The notes below the pieces were generated by a model, which ran no database searches, was not told where the DNA came from, and was given only the letters and a program-made list of their open reading frames with translations. The position numbers and the translations under genes were made by a program. Of a DNA stretch of 64,000 nucleotides, positions 38,338 to 52,700 are shown piece after piece; within the stretch, counting starts at the first letter, position 1, and each line of letters begins with the position of its first letter. This DNA comes from Myoxocephalus aenaeus (Eukaryota; Chordata; Actinopteri; Perciformes; Cottidae). Location: contig JBAMJR010000170.1 in NCBI GenBank assembly GCA_038501785.1, positions 4,126,001-4,190,000 on the forward strand, given 5' to 3'.

Positions 38338-41300
38338 ATTGGCAAGTCAAGTGTTTAAAGGATGCATTGCAGTTTGATGCTGGTTTAAAAATAAAAAAAA
38401 GTACAAGCCATCATTGCCAAGTCAAACAGCTTCAACTTTCAAAGCTGATGCTTGTTTACAGTTTAGTCAGGAACACTGAAGAAACCTCAAGGTGAACAAA
38501 TGCATTTTGAATTGATACACATTTGGCATTTCTGCTCATTAGGATTCTCTTTAGTATGCTATCCATGTCGCTTGGTAAAGATTGAGTTGGGAGGCTTGAA
38601 ATAGCCTGGAGTTTTTTTCTCCAGAAAATCAGAAAACACACCACAACATTAACGACCACACATAATACACATAGCACAAATTCAAATTACGTAAAAGTAA
38701 TAAGAAACCTTAACAGGTAGAGGCTGAGGTCGTTGAGGTATGACTAGTAGTCAAACAGCATAATGACTTCGGTTTGACGGATGCTACTTTTGTCATAGTT
38801 TATAAATGAGAATGTGTGCGTTTAAACTGTCAAAGACTAAACACTTGCCACTTTCTGTGTCTTCTCTTGTAGCACCAATGTGTGGAGGACAGATGAGAGG
38901 ACCCAGTGGTGTCATCACGTCTCCAAACTACCCGGTCCAGTACGACAACAATGCCAACTGCACCTGGCTCATCACAGCTTCAGACACATCTAAGGTAAAA
39001 GTCATTGAATGTGGGATTTAAGCAACAGTGCAGTGCTAATTTAGCTTTGCAACTGTAATGGCCTGTTTCCAGCGGTGTGTTAAGTGCCGTGTTTAGCTGC
39101 CAGCAAACTGAAAAGCAGTTGACTGGACCTGTTAAAAAAGGAGAACTCCAAAAGAAGCTCTTCTCTGACACACATGACTCCCTTTATACTTTTGATAATT
39201 GCTACAGGACATTTTGGGGAATGTTGAGCACACCATGTGACTGAAGCTCTCGCAATTGTGGGACATAGGGGACATTAAAGAGGTGGGGGAGTGTAGTGTA
39301 AATGATCCAACAGAAGACCAAGAGAGTTTTTAGGCTCACCACAGGTGAGGAAGAGGAGAAAAGAGTAAAAATGGAATGGAATGGATTTGAGAGCATGCTC
39401 GGAGGGTATCATGAAAGTGTCAACGCCATTCTGTTCAGACTATTGACTTTGTAGTTGTGTTCAAGGCCACCCAGCTGCTCTCTTGCCAAATATCCTTATC
39501 TGAACTCCAACAAAATGGCTTTACAAATATGTTCTCTTATTGCACTTTGCCGAGTTAAGTAGAAGCTATGTGAGGTGAGAGTCAAGGCAGCCCCCCTGCC
39601 TTGACTCTCACCTCGTCGGATACAATCTACACACCTACCCAAAACCCCAGCCTACGTTTGCATTCGTCCATACACACGCATATAGACACCTCTGCGTATA
39701 CCACGCCGGCACAGGCAGCTTGCTGAAACGGTACTCTTGGCTGTCTCTCGCCTTGTTGTCTGGTGCAGATGATGATGGAGCGAGGCAGTTCTTTCTGTTT
39801 AGAGATGTAATGGGCTCACATTTCTGCCCGTCCGCATAGGCCCAGCCAGAGGAGACGTTAGGTCAGGCAGGAGACTGCAAAGGGATGTGGGTAGGACGTG
39901 ACTCTGCTCTTCAAGACCTAAATGCAGCCTCGTGCCATCATGACTAATGTGGGTTCTTGTCGAGTGTTGCTTCTTCGGCAATCATTTAAGTGTGTATCTG
40001 TCACTGTCAGGGACACTGGGGTCTCTTTACTGAAACAACCAAAATGTCCGACATGACGTCAAACAATATAAAGAATATATATGTATATGTGGTTGCGGTG
40101 CTTTTTTCCCTTGTTCATTCCACCCTCACTTCCTGCGTCACCTGTTGGCTTGCAGATGGGAGATGAGTTTGTGATGTGAAACTCTATTTATCTAGTGATC
40201 TGACCTATTTTGCCTACACACCATCCATCTCTTCTCTCCACCTTGGCAATTTTCATTAGACACTGGGTTTAACATAGGACAGAATGCAATTTGCATTTAT
40301 ATAAGCTTTTTCATTAGACCCAGCTCTCTCAGCCCTCTGAAAACATTACGAATTTGGCGGAAATCATTGGCAGCCAATTTAAACCCGGAGATAAAGACAG
40401 TTCTTGTTTTACTTTATATTTATTTATATTTTAGTCTCCCACATTACCCTGCTGTTTTGTCGTTATGTATCAACATTTTTGCATTATCATGATCAAACCG
40501 TATTTGTCTGTCTGTCTTTATTAGAGTTGCCCCTTGCTTCCTTCAGCTCGGCCACGCTTATTGATTCTCTTACCTTGTTCCACCTTCTCTCCCACGCTCC
40601 CACCTGCAGCATAGAAATGAGATGAAGTGAATAGGTCTGCCTTTTCCTCACTGTTAAAAGCCAATTCATAAATCTTTTAAAACTTGTGTGTCACCTTTAT
40701 GATTATATATTCACCTTGTGGATAACCTTAAATTCCCTGACACATCTCCTCGTGTGCTTAAAGTCATTGTGAGTCTGGCTTGATAGGCCACGGAGGCATC
40801 TGCAACCTGCTGATTTGATGAGCCAGCTAGTAGGGGTCATGCAGACCGTCTGGCAGGCAATCAGATATTTGATTAGTGGGTGAGGTTAATAATCACTAGA
40901 TAGGAAGTCTGATGTAGCAAAATACACTCACACAGTTACATGCGTCAACAAAACTCTGTGGCCACATCGAACTGAAAGAGTTGTAATTGGAATCATAAAA
41001 ATTAAGTCAAATTGTGTGAGCATTTAAGGGAAAATGAACAAATTGATAACGTGTGTCACTGGAATTGTGCCAGACAAACACTCAAAAGAGACGGATGGAT
41101 GGGCAGAGGGATGGGCCGTCGCAGATGTGAAGGGGTCTCTCCTCTGCACCTGATGTCAAGAGCGTTCAAGCATCTGCCGTTTACAGTTGTCTTGGCAATG
41201 TCCCTGCTGTCGTCTAGGTGATCAAGCTGACATTTGAGGATTTTGACCTGGAGCGTGGCTATGACACCCTGACGGTGGGGGACGGCCAGGTGGTGGGAGA

Positions 41301-44300
41301 CCAGAAGACCATCTTCCACGTGTGAGTGACTCCTTCGACCTCTATGTTCTTCCCTTTAATCTTCCCTTTGTTCTCTAACTTCTTCTGGCTTTTACTTCGC
41401 ACCATAGTCTCCTTCAGGTATTTTCATTTTTTCTGCCACTCATTCTCCACGTATTCATATTCGCTGCTTTTTCTTTCCTCTTCCTACCTTTCTTCCTGTT
41501 GGAACGCTTGCTTTTTCTCCTCATCCACTTCCTTGCAGCATCCCTCCCTTTCCCCTTTTCCCTTTATCCTCCAGCCCTTTGCTCTCTGTTGTGCTGTTTC
41601 TCTTTTATTTCATCACCACCTGATGCAGTAGTGCATGAAAAATAGAAGCTGCACCACCTTGTCAATCATCACTCTTTTCAATGTTAAAAACAAGATCACA
41701 ACCATGTGGTTCAGCATTGCAAACTGCATATCGATTCCCCTAATGGAGTTTGCGCTAGCAGATGCTCCATAACAATTCACAGGGTGTTGTTATTAATTGT
41801 GCTGAAATTTACCACCTTAATAAAGATTTTATAGATCAATTTTTATGCTAGATGGCCTCACAGGGGTGGGAACTGGAAGGAGGTGGGAGATAAATGAGGG
41901 AGAGATTTGTGGAGGAGGGGTTTGTTGTTCAGGGTAGCTCTTCCTCACTTTAATATTCTTCTGCATTTACTTACACAACACAGAAACACAGAAAACGACC
42001 TAATCTTTTCAATTAAGGACTCCCTCGCCCTCTGGACTCCCTCTCCATGATATGAAAGTAGAGTGGGCAGTTTTGTCATTGCGATTGGATGCACTCTTGC
42101 ACACAAACAACCTCGAAACATTTTGGAGTAAATACTAGAGAACATACTGCAGCTATCTGCACCGTTTAATTTAGTCTATATTATAGTTGGAAATCAATGG
42201 TGCGGGCAAGTGTTTTTTGTGTGTGTAATTTTTAGATCAGAAGCATGGTGGTTAATAGGAAATAAGACAGCAAATCAAATCCCCTCATTTCACTTGAAAG
42301 ACACTGTGCTTTGACAGTTTGATAATGGAAGATCACACTTTGGGAAGTCAACCTCAAAGCTTTTCCCACAGGGGAAAGGATGTCCTTGAGTGGGAAGAAC
42401 ATCATTTACATGAGCAGATAGACAGCCAAACAGCCCACAAACAAGGGGAGTGTTGTAGACAGTGATTTGCTTGCAGGTCAATTATAACACACTGACCAAA
42501 GTTGTTAGGTTGGATGCTCCATAACATTGTACATACCTGCAAACCTATGTTTATATGCAATGTAATTCATGTGATTTATATTAGTCAATCAGGCAATATA
42601 TCATCTGAAAAATGAGTTACTCAGCTTTAGTTTTAGTGATGCAAACAATATAAGGGGAATGCAATGGTGAATCCCCACAATCTGGTGCACTGTGGTGCTT
42701 TTTTTGGATATACTTCATATTGCATCTTTCCTCCCACCTATTCATAGACAAATTCATAGAAACTCACCACAAATTACCAAAAGGCTGCAGGTAAGGAAAC
42801 AATGCAGACCCAACATATCCAGACACCACTTCCTTACTACTCCCATCCTGTGTGTGCCATCACTAAAATTAGATCCCCTAATCACTTACTCCACAGCTAT
42901 ACACTTCCTAATTAGAGTTGGGGGAATTACTATTCAAACGGGATTAAATTACTTCTGTGGCATTGACTGATCTTGCCTTCATTTTCCACTTCCTTGTCCC
43001 CAACTGTTTTGAATTAAAGGGTTACGGTAAAAAAAAAAAGGTTTCTCAGTCTAGAATTGCCTCCAACCATTTTAAAACACTTTTCTTATGAGAAAAGTCA
43101 GATAGTTTAATATATAACTTCAGGTGTTGTTTTTTTATGCTCGCGTGGAAGTTTTTTTTAATGATGCAGTAGAATCAGGGCCTTTAGCTATTAAAGTGAC
43201 ACCAAATTCTGCAGTAAGTGCAAACACTGCTTATAATAATTTATCCAGGTTTCACAACAGACACACTTTACAGTCACACTATAGGTTGCACAACGCACAC
43301 AATGTTCTCAACAATCTTAGAAGAACCTGTCTTCTTGTCTCTGTCTTTTTTTTTTAGCCTGTCAGGAACCACCACTCCAGACCTTGTGGTTAGCACCAGT
43401 CACCTGATGTGGCTAAACTTTAAAACAGATGACACCAGTGGCTCCCTGGGATTCAAGGTGTCCTTCGAAGGTAAGGATGATTCAAAAGTTGTGACTGTCA
43501 GTCAGTGGGATGTACCGGCTTGCGGACAGCTTTTTAAAAAAGTGTAATGAAATGATGTGTCCTTTTTTTGGGCCATTTCCCATTGTGCATTGCGACTAAT
43601 TGATCGAAGCTGACAACTTGGCCAATGATATAGTTTGTATCGGTTGACTGTATTATTGTCCTTGCCTGTATGAGTTTGAAGAACATAGGGGTCAGAGATG
43701 CTCTCATCTAATACTTTTGTGGTGTCACTTTAATAACGTCATAAAAGAATAGGGATGTAAAATGTGTATGTGCTTGTATGCATATGTGAAGACAAGAGAG
43801 ACAGAAAGAAGTGCCAGTGTGAGTTTGTCGAGCTCTGTGTGTGTGTGCTCCGTCTGTCTGTGGGCATCTATGTGAATTTGAGGAGTTCTAGATAAGGCTG
43901 CCATTTGCCTCTCGGAAGCACAGCGAGTCTTCTCCCTTGCCCACAGATGCTTATTTATTATCAGTAAAAAAATAACAGAGAAAGTGGAGCAGCATGCTAA
44001 ACCAAAGTGTAATTAAAACAATGAGTTCTACTTAATGAAGGGGAAGAAACGCTTTGAACCACTTCACCTCCCAGATTGGAGCACCCAAAATCTAATTTGC
44101 ATTCTCAATTACTTGTATTTTAAGCCTGATCATCAAGTGTAATTGCAAACAGTCATTCCAGCACACACACTCCCACCTTACTCGTCAATTTGAGTGTGGA
44201 TTGCACACACTCTGCAGTGGCCTCAATCTTTCAACAGACATTTTAAGTTCTAAACAGTATGATTTTCAGACCCTGATCAGACAGCTTTTAATCGTTCAAA

Positions 44301-46746
44301 GTTGGAAATGTGCTACTTGTAACACTTTTGTCAGTGCTTGAATAGGGCTAATACCCACCGATAAGATATGCAAGTACTTTTGCTTAACTGCACAGTCAAT
44401 GCAGTTAATATACACTCACCTAAAGGATTATTAGGAACACCTGTTCAATTTCTCATTAATGCAATTATCTAATCAACCAATCACATGGCAGTTGCTTCAA
44501 TGCATTTAGGGGTGTGGTCCTGGTCAAGACAATCTCCTGAACTCCAAACTGAATGTCAGAATGGGAAAGAAAGGTGATTTAAGCAATTTTGAGCGTGGCA
44601 TGGTTGTTGGTGCCAGACGGGCCGGTCTGAGTATTTCACAATCTGCTCAGTTACTGGGATTTTCACGCACAACCATTTCTAGGGTTTACAAAGAATGGTG
44701 TGAAAAGGGAAAAACATCCAGTATGCGGCAGTCCTGTGGGCGAAAATGCCTTGTTGATGCTAGAGGTCAGAGGAGAATGGGCCGACTGATTCAAGCTGAT
44801 AGAAGAGCAACTTTGACTGAAATAACCACTCGTTACAACCGAGGTATGCAGCAAAGCATTTGTGAAGCCACAACACGCACAACCTTGAGGCGGATGGGCT
44901 ACAACAGCAGAAGACCCCACCGGGTACCACTCATCTCCACTACAAATAGGAAAAAGAGGCTACAATTTGCAAGAGCTCACCAAAATTGGACATTTGAAGA
45001 CTGGAAAAATGTTGCCTGGTCTGATGAGTCTCGATTTCTGTTGAGACATTCAGATAGTAGAGTCAGAATTTGGCGTAAACAGAATGAGAACATGGATCCA
45101 TCATGCCTTGTTACCACTGTGCAGGCTGGTGGTGGTGGTGTAATGGTGTGGGGGATGTTTTCTTGGCACACTTTAGGCCCCTTAGTGCCAATTGGGCATC
45201 GTTTAAATGCCACGGCCTACCTGAGCATTGTTTCTGACCATGTCCATCCCTTTATGGCCACCATGTACCCATCCTCTGATGGCTACTTCCAGCAGGATAA
45301 TGCACCATGTCACAAAGCTCGAATCATTTCAAATTGTTTTCTTGAACATGACAATGAGTTCACTGTACTAAAATGGCCCCCACAGTGACCAGATCTCAAC
45401 CCAATAGAGCATCTTTGGGATGTGGTGGAACGGGAGCTTCGTGCCCTGGATGTGCATCCCACAAATCTCCATCAACTGCAAGATGCTATCCTATCAATAT
45501 GGGCCAACATTTCTAAAGAATGCTTTCAGCACCTTGTTGAATCAATGCCACGTAGAATTAAGGCAGTTCTGAAGGCGAAAGGGGGTCAAACACAGTATTA
45601 GTATGGTGTTCCTAATAATCCTTTAGGTGAGTGTATGTCGACATTGTCCAAATGTTGTATATAGGCCACTCCATATAGCCGGTGTAAGGCTTTGATTTGG
45701 TATTGGAAACATTGGTCCGTAAAGCCACATTGAGATATTGTATGCGATATTGTGTTTCACCAATACACTTTATTTTTAAAGTCCTCTTGTCGTTTTAGGC
45801 CTCAGGAGATTGCAGTGACTTTGTTGATAGTAATGCCTGTCTGAGTCCCATTACGATGCTTGGATTACGGAATGTCAAACAGACAGGAACAGCAAATATG
45901 CCATTATACCTCTTCACTTATTCATGAGAATCAAATGCTGTTGCATTCACTCCTGCCTGCTCTTATACACAACAAACACAGAGACACATACATTCACAAA
46001 CTCATTTATACCAACAGACAGTCCATGAAGCACATGCACAAGCCAATGTACAGGCTCACTTCAAAGGGCTCTTATTTATTGCCTCCATTTTCCAAGTTCT
46101 AATTGTAAGGACCCATAAAGCTGAGAGCCCTCACTTGAGAAAAAGCACCGCAGGGAGTTATAGTTCTTTAGTGTGTCTGTTATAGTGACAAACAAGTGAT
46201 TGTGTGTGTGCCGGAATGCATTTGCACATGTACTGTATGTACAGTATGTATTTTTGTTTGTCCTATATCTGGCGTGTTCTTCCAGATGTAGTTTCTTTCG
46301 GATCCCTTACATTCACTTTAATATAAAAAAATTCTCTCAGGTCCAACTCAAAACTCGCTTTCAGCATCCCCTGTTTTAAAGGTGACTTCCACGTTAGATC
46401 AATGAGTTGTCTTGTGAATGAGACTGCCTCAGGACAGCCATACATCCAAACCGCAGTGAGCTCTAAATATGTGTTCTAAATGATGATCATCATTAGGGCC
46501 GAGTATGGATTTATACCCAGCACTGCCCCTGGTGCGATTTAAAATCGTATTAGACCCTGCCATCATTTCCTGGATGGATGAGCGTGTTTGCTCTCTGCGT
46601 TCCCCCATCCGGACGCCTCGATAGGATGCCTCAGCATTCCCATCTGCAATCTGCAAGCTCGGAAAAGTAGAATGAAGAGAGAGTGAAAGAAAGAGGAATG
46701 CATACATCTTGCGATAATGAAAATGGCGTCTGTGGTTTTAAGGAAG

Positions 46747-46797
<51 letters not shown>

Positions 46798-49700
46798 TGT
46801 ACCTTAAAGTGCTCAGGTCAGCTTCCAACGCAAGTTAGAACGTTTATCACACAGCAAGGGGAAAGATACATTTGCAGGGGGAGAGAGAGACCGGCGTGAG
46901 AGAGGTATGCTACGTAAGTGATTCACGTTTTCGGAGGATAAAGAGAAGTACAGATTACTCGGTGAAAAATGAAATTGTCCTGAAATGTAATTCCTGTTAA
47001 GGGACAATAGGGAAATCACATTGATTTCGATGTCATGAATTGTAAATGCTAGTCTGCCTCTCTTCACTGATTCATTCATTGCTAATATATTCATTCCAAG
47101 TGTCAGACAGGACTGTCTTTGATGCAAAATTGCAGTAAAACCAGGAACTAATGAAGCAATGACCCCAGAGACTCTTTAGCTGGAGATACATTAACCAACT
47201 GAGGTTACTGTTCAGGACATGCACCTTTAACAGCTAGTTCTCCAAGATTCCCCACTTTATGCAAATCCCATATCTGATTAAACGCCACACTGACTCAAAA
47301 CAACCAGAAGACTTCAACATTTTTCTCTCTATTGTTCAATTATTTTTTCCCTCATCTTGCTCTCGGTCAAGTGTGTCTGACCGAAATCTAAACCCTAGAT
47401 CAGAATTCAATGAGGCACCACCTCCTTGACATACGTCAACTGAGCTTTATTACATTTTTATGAATAAATATATATATATATATATGTATATATATTTAAA
47501 TAAAAAATGCCAAACAAGTGATGGAAATTGGCACAATGTTCTTGTAATAAGAGCTGGTAATAATGGAGAATACATCCTATTCTGCATGTCATGTTCAACT
47601 TTTTGTTTTCCCTGTGGGGAAAAAGGGTGGACAATGTGCTCGTGGAAAGTTCCAACATCCAACGGTTGAGAATTGGCTGCAGAATAGCATTGTATAGAAC
47701 GATAAGGGAAGTCTTTTTTTGCAGACTACAGTACTGCACTATTCTTCCAGGGTCAGCAAAAGAAAAAATATGTAAATGTAAAAGTAAATGAATAAATTGG
47801 TTTTGGCGAAATATTTTTCAATTGGCCATCTAAGGACTTTTGCCCTGTCAAAATATAGGGTCAGACAAAATCAGTAGTGATAAGCTGAACCCACATTTCC
47901 CTGAAACAGGAATTAATGAGAAACAGCTCTATCAGTTTTGATTTAGTGTGAAGCCTTGCATCTTCATATCACTTGTTTGACTATATGTAGAAGTATCTTG
48001 TCAATATCAGCTGGAGGCTACAGTCAGTAATAACTCTGAGTTGAGATGTCTCTTTTCGCTCTCCCTCATGCAAATTAAATTGTATCCTTTTTAAATGCAT
48101 CTCAAATATGATTCAAACTGGAGCAGGTCTTTATTTGTATAACAGCGAAATCTGTTTCCATTGGAAATAATTATGTCTTATGAATTTCAGATTTGCATAC
48201 TTAATGTATTTATTTTTACCCAAACAGAAATTGACCAAGGCAGTTGTGGAGATCCCGGAATCCCATCTTATGGCAAACGGGAGGGGGCCGGTTTTCGTCA
48301 CGGGGACCGACTCTACTTTGAGTGTCTGCCTGCCTTTGAGCTGGTGGGGAAGAAGAACATCACCTGTCAGAAGAACAACCAGTGGTCGGCTAAAAAACCC
48401 AGCTGTGTTTGTAAGTTCGTGGATACCTTATGTTATTCAGATTCTACATGCACCATGTACAGACATGTGCAGAAGTGCATCACTAATCAAGAGGGGCATA
48501 AATATGTATGTTTGTGCAGATGAGTGCAGAGAGGGCTGCATAATACATTATCAGATTATCCCACCAGTTAGCCCAGCAGAGGCCATGGATTTAGAAACCG
48601 TAAGAGTGCTTATTATCTAATTAACTCCACGGAAGACAAACACAGAGATTGAGAGAGTTACAGGGTGGGGGCAAAAGGAAAAGAGAGCTGACCATGCAGA
48701 TAATGGCCACTGTTTGTATTATTGATAAGATAATAGGGTGGACAAAAAGTGGTAGTATCTAGGTAAACATCATTGAGGTGAATGACTTGCTGGCACAACC
48801 TTTGGCCAATAATACTACTAAACATTGTTTATTTAGTGAACATGTACAAACAATTTTAGCTATGTAGACACAATGCAGGGTGCTTGTATTCATCATCCAA
48901 GATAATAATGCATTGTTCGTAGCCTACTTTTGTATTTACATGTGGAATTAGATATAAGGAATAATTACATCCTGTCCGCTAATAATTTTAATGGGGAAAT
49001 GGAAGAAGGAAGCCATAAAGAAATCACACATGGATACAGAACTGAGTGAACTTTTGAGAAAAAGCCATTGACCGTATCAGTGCAAAATTTAGAAGGCAGG
49101 AGCCACATAGACGGAGGATGATACTATTTGTTATCAGCATTGCTCCTGCAGTGCTTGGTAAGCATTCAAATAGGATTCATTTAATAATACATTTAAAAAA
49201 GGGAACCTTGGCTGCAAATTCTGATAGATGTATTTCCATGACAGGGCTTTTTAAAGTGTCAGTCAACGACACATCCCTGTAACCGTACGGGCCTGTGGGA
49301 GTCTAATAAATCAATCTAGATCGTTTTCTGACCAGTATTAGGAAGTGGTCTTCAGACCCTTCTGAAAGCGCGGCAGACGGCACATGTGGAAGTATGGGGT
49401 CATTTTGGTATGCTGTTTGTTATGATGCGAGCAAGGATCAGGTCAAAGTAGGTAATTTTTCAATTTCTAAACGGAAAAACTAGTTTTTTGGACTGAATAT
49501 GCTTCCTAACATGTCAATGCTTGTGTTTATTGTGATTATTATTGTGATTTAGATGCTTTAGGTCGTACTCTTTCTAAAGATGTGCAGTATTACTCTGTGG
49601 GTTGATGAGAAGGCACCGAACAATACTTGTTTAAAAAACTTGGGGAGCAATCGAGGAGTCATTTTTGGGGAATCTTGCTCAAACTCTTGACTTTTGATCA

Positions 49701-52700
49701 TATTTATACTGAAAATATATTTAAAAAAAAAGTAAAGGCAAGGAATTGCGGATCGTTAGAGATCAAGGACAATAGGGTCTGGTATTCATATCAAGGTCAT
49801 ATGAGCTGTAGAACTCTAGTGTGCCCTAATAAGGGGACCCTAGGGTGGAACAAATATATGTACAAACCAACGGATAGTTGAGAAAATTGTTTCTAGAACC
49901 TTTGCTTTATTACAAGTGGGGGCAAGTCCCAATGACAGCCTCACAGTGGTCTGTTTATCCCATCATATCTAGATATCTCTGTGAAGGAGAGCATCGGCGG
50001 TGCTGTCATTTTCATTCCCAGGCATATACTTGTTCAGCCTTGACAGACCACCACAAACGGAGCAGAAATTGTGAGCTGACTTTTCAAGGGAGGCTACATC
50101 TGCCCAGTAACATCCAACTATTGTGCTGTTGCCTTCTAAGCACTTTCATTGGAGATACTGGGATCAAGTGACATCCTTGACAGTAGTCAGGGAGGGAGAT
50201 GAGACCATCTTTCATTTTCAATGCTAACACATTCCTTATAGCTAGACATTGCTTGAAAGCAATGTTTTTTTGGGTGCTGTCAGATTGTGTTCAGCTTAGG
50301 CTTCCTCTATCCCCGTTTCATTCCACAAGGCTTACTCAAATAAGATGTCCTTTGTAGTGGGTTCCTATTATCATATAATGGTAGATAAATAGTCCAAGAG
50401 CCACAAACAACGTCTTCTAAACTAATGTCATGGGCTAGTTTCATCACACTTACACTCATTCCCTTCAATAAAATGTATCAAATCATATTGTCTTGTAGTC
50501 AGCAAAAGTAAATAGAATCATCCCTTATATTTTCCAGTCTCCTAAACAATACTCTGTTGCTTTGTTTTATTTCAATTGTTCTCCATTTCTCACGCTATAT
50601 ATCTCTGTATATCTTCTATAGTTTCCTGTTTCTTCAACTTTACCACTCCATCCGGGGTGCTACTATCTCCCAACTACCCTCATGAGTACGGTAACAATAT
50701 GCACTGTGTGTGGTTGATCATCACCAATCCTGAAAGCCGCATCAATCTGGCCTTCAACGACATCAGCATGGAGAAACAGTTTGACTTCCTCTCGATCAAA
50801 GATGGTGGAAAGGTAGTGATGACTTAGAAGCTGTTGTTCTCGGTTACTTTGAATAGCTCTTTTTGCATCAACTATTGTCCTGCCGATCAGTCATTGTGCA
50901 TGCCAGTAGGAGAAGCAGACTGTATAAATATGTGTACGAGCTAAACCTGTCATCCAGCATCATTGGACTTGCTAGTCTTTCTGTCTACCTCCCCATAGCA
51001 GCTGTTTTCTCTCTGTTTTCTCTCTGACTTCTTTTCTTTTTTTAACTTATGATACCTTTAATCTTATATATAAACAAAAACAGATTCTTTTTTTTTTTTT
51101 CAGGCTGAATCTCCTATCCTAGGGACCTTTTCCGGTGACACCCTACCTCCTCCTATAACAACTAGTGCCCATGTGGCCCGGCTGGAGTTTCTGACCGACC
51201 ACACCTACACAAACAGAGGCTTTAACATCACGTTTACAAGTAAGTATTGAGTGTTAAAGTTAAATATATAAAGGGAAGTGTTTAAAGCGTATCACAAACT
51301 CCTGCACTGACTGGATTTTGTGTATTGTAGATTGTTTGCACATATGTACTGTACCGTATGTGTATGTGTGTGTGTGTGCACAGGCATGAATCATCTGCCA
51401 TATCTATGCCTCCCTCAGACTGCATAAACCCTTCTAGCCATCAACACATTCTTTGCACACACATAGTCCCATAGAGAAATGACCAAAAAAAAAAAAAAAA
51501 AATGTCTTTATTGTTTAAATAGAGACTTGACATCTAAATAAAACCCAAACAAAGACGCAGGATCCTTGCCTGACAGATACATTGCGGCAGTGCTCATTAT
51601 ATTCTATTCTGGGTAGTTGCTGACTTGTAAGGAAATTCCAGATGGGTTTTGTACTCTGACACAGTAATCGTTGGCTGCATGCTGGTAAAACCATTTCTTG
51701 GATATACTGTACCATGAGGGTTTGGCAGTGGCATAGCATTCTTTGCATATGCATCCGTTTGTAATGAGCCTGGTCTTTGCATTTTTGCACATCCCAAATT
51801 AGATATCCCCTTCCATGGTGTCTAACCCGAACCCTATGAAGCCACAAAGATTAATAGTAATCTTTAAGGTGCCATTGGGCAATACATTTAGTAGCAGTGA
51901 CTCATTTTAATGTAGGGATTAAAGTGTTATTTTTACTTTTACAGTTGGATGTTTTTGTATGGTCTTCTTTGTACTTCTCACCTTGAATCTACCACATCAT
52001 TATAGAGTTATCGATCTACTTGGGGGGGGGGGGGGGGGGGCATTTAATTAGTTTATTGTACAACACAAAATACAAGTATCCAGTCCACATGGGCTTACAG
52101 TATAAGACAACAAAAATAATGTGAATGTGATAAAAGACAAGAACATACGTTCTCATATTCAACATTACTTGTCCAAAGCTTGACAAATAAAATATGCCAA
52201 AAATGCAGCTCATGTTTTTATGTATTCACCCAACCAAAAGAACTCATCTACAATGAAAGATATTTTACTAAAGCACGTAGCCCTTAAATCATCATATAAT
52301 GAGCAGCAGAACATGAAATGGACTTTGTCTTCATCTCATCTAATGCTGTCTGTTTCTATTACAAATGGTAATGTACCTGAACGTAACTGTGCACACAGAT
52401 ATATCCTTGACTTCTGGTTAACTGCTTCACACATGGCGCTACTCTAATTGTTCATCATGAGCGTGCATGTCGGTAGGTTAGGTTTGTACCAATCTTAAAC
52501 AGTCATCTCTCCTTGTACATCAAAAACAATGTGTGTTGAGCATCATAGTTATTGTAAGGTTTTAAAAAGATCGTCTCACATTCATATCTGATGTTTGGAG
52601 GTGCATTATTATAGCGGTAAGGCCTAACAGTTAAACTATGACACCGTTGTCTGTGTTTTCTGGGCCTATATACTTCATACCTTCTATGTAGCTGATAAGG

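Larger units (their letters stand above)
44413..45633 (+). mobile_element. Tc1/mariner-superfamily DNA transposon, nearly full length
   Basis: A 1221-base element bounded by perfect 29-base terminal inverted repeats. The left repeat, 44413-44441, begins CACTCACCTAAAGGATTATT; the right, 45605-45633, is its exact reverse complement. TA dinucleotides at 44411-44412 and 45634-45635 are the expected target duplication. It encodes one plus-strand transposase and lies in the same orientation as the host gene, inside an intron. Identical repeats and an almost intact frame argue for fairly recent insertion. This terminal sequence is familiar from many fish genomes. Confidence 0.95.
43471..48227 (+). 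other. Intron between CUB3 and Sushi3, containing a Tc1/mariner element
   Basis: 4757 bases in phase 1, the largest complete intron here. It carries the transposon at 44413-45633, a GT/GC microsatellite near 46.8 kb and a TA repeat near 47.5 kb. Without the transposon it would be about 3.5 kb. Confidence 0.85.

Noticed and set aside
44663..45213. Minus-strand open frames inside the transposon
   Set aside because: They are antisense shadows of the transposase gene.
48180..48620. 146-codon frame overlapping the Sushi3 exon
   Set aside because: It is a different frame from the Sushi domain and lacks its cysteine pattern; a shadow of the real exon.
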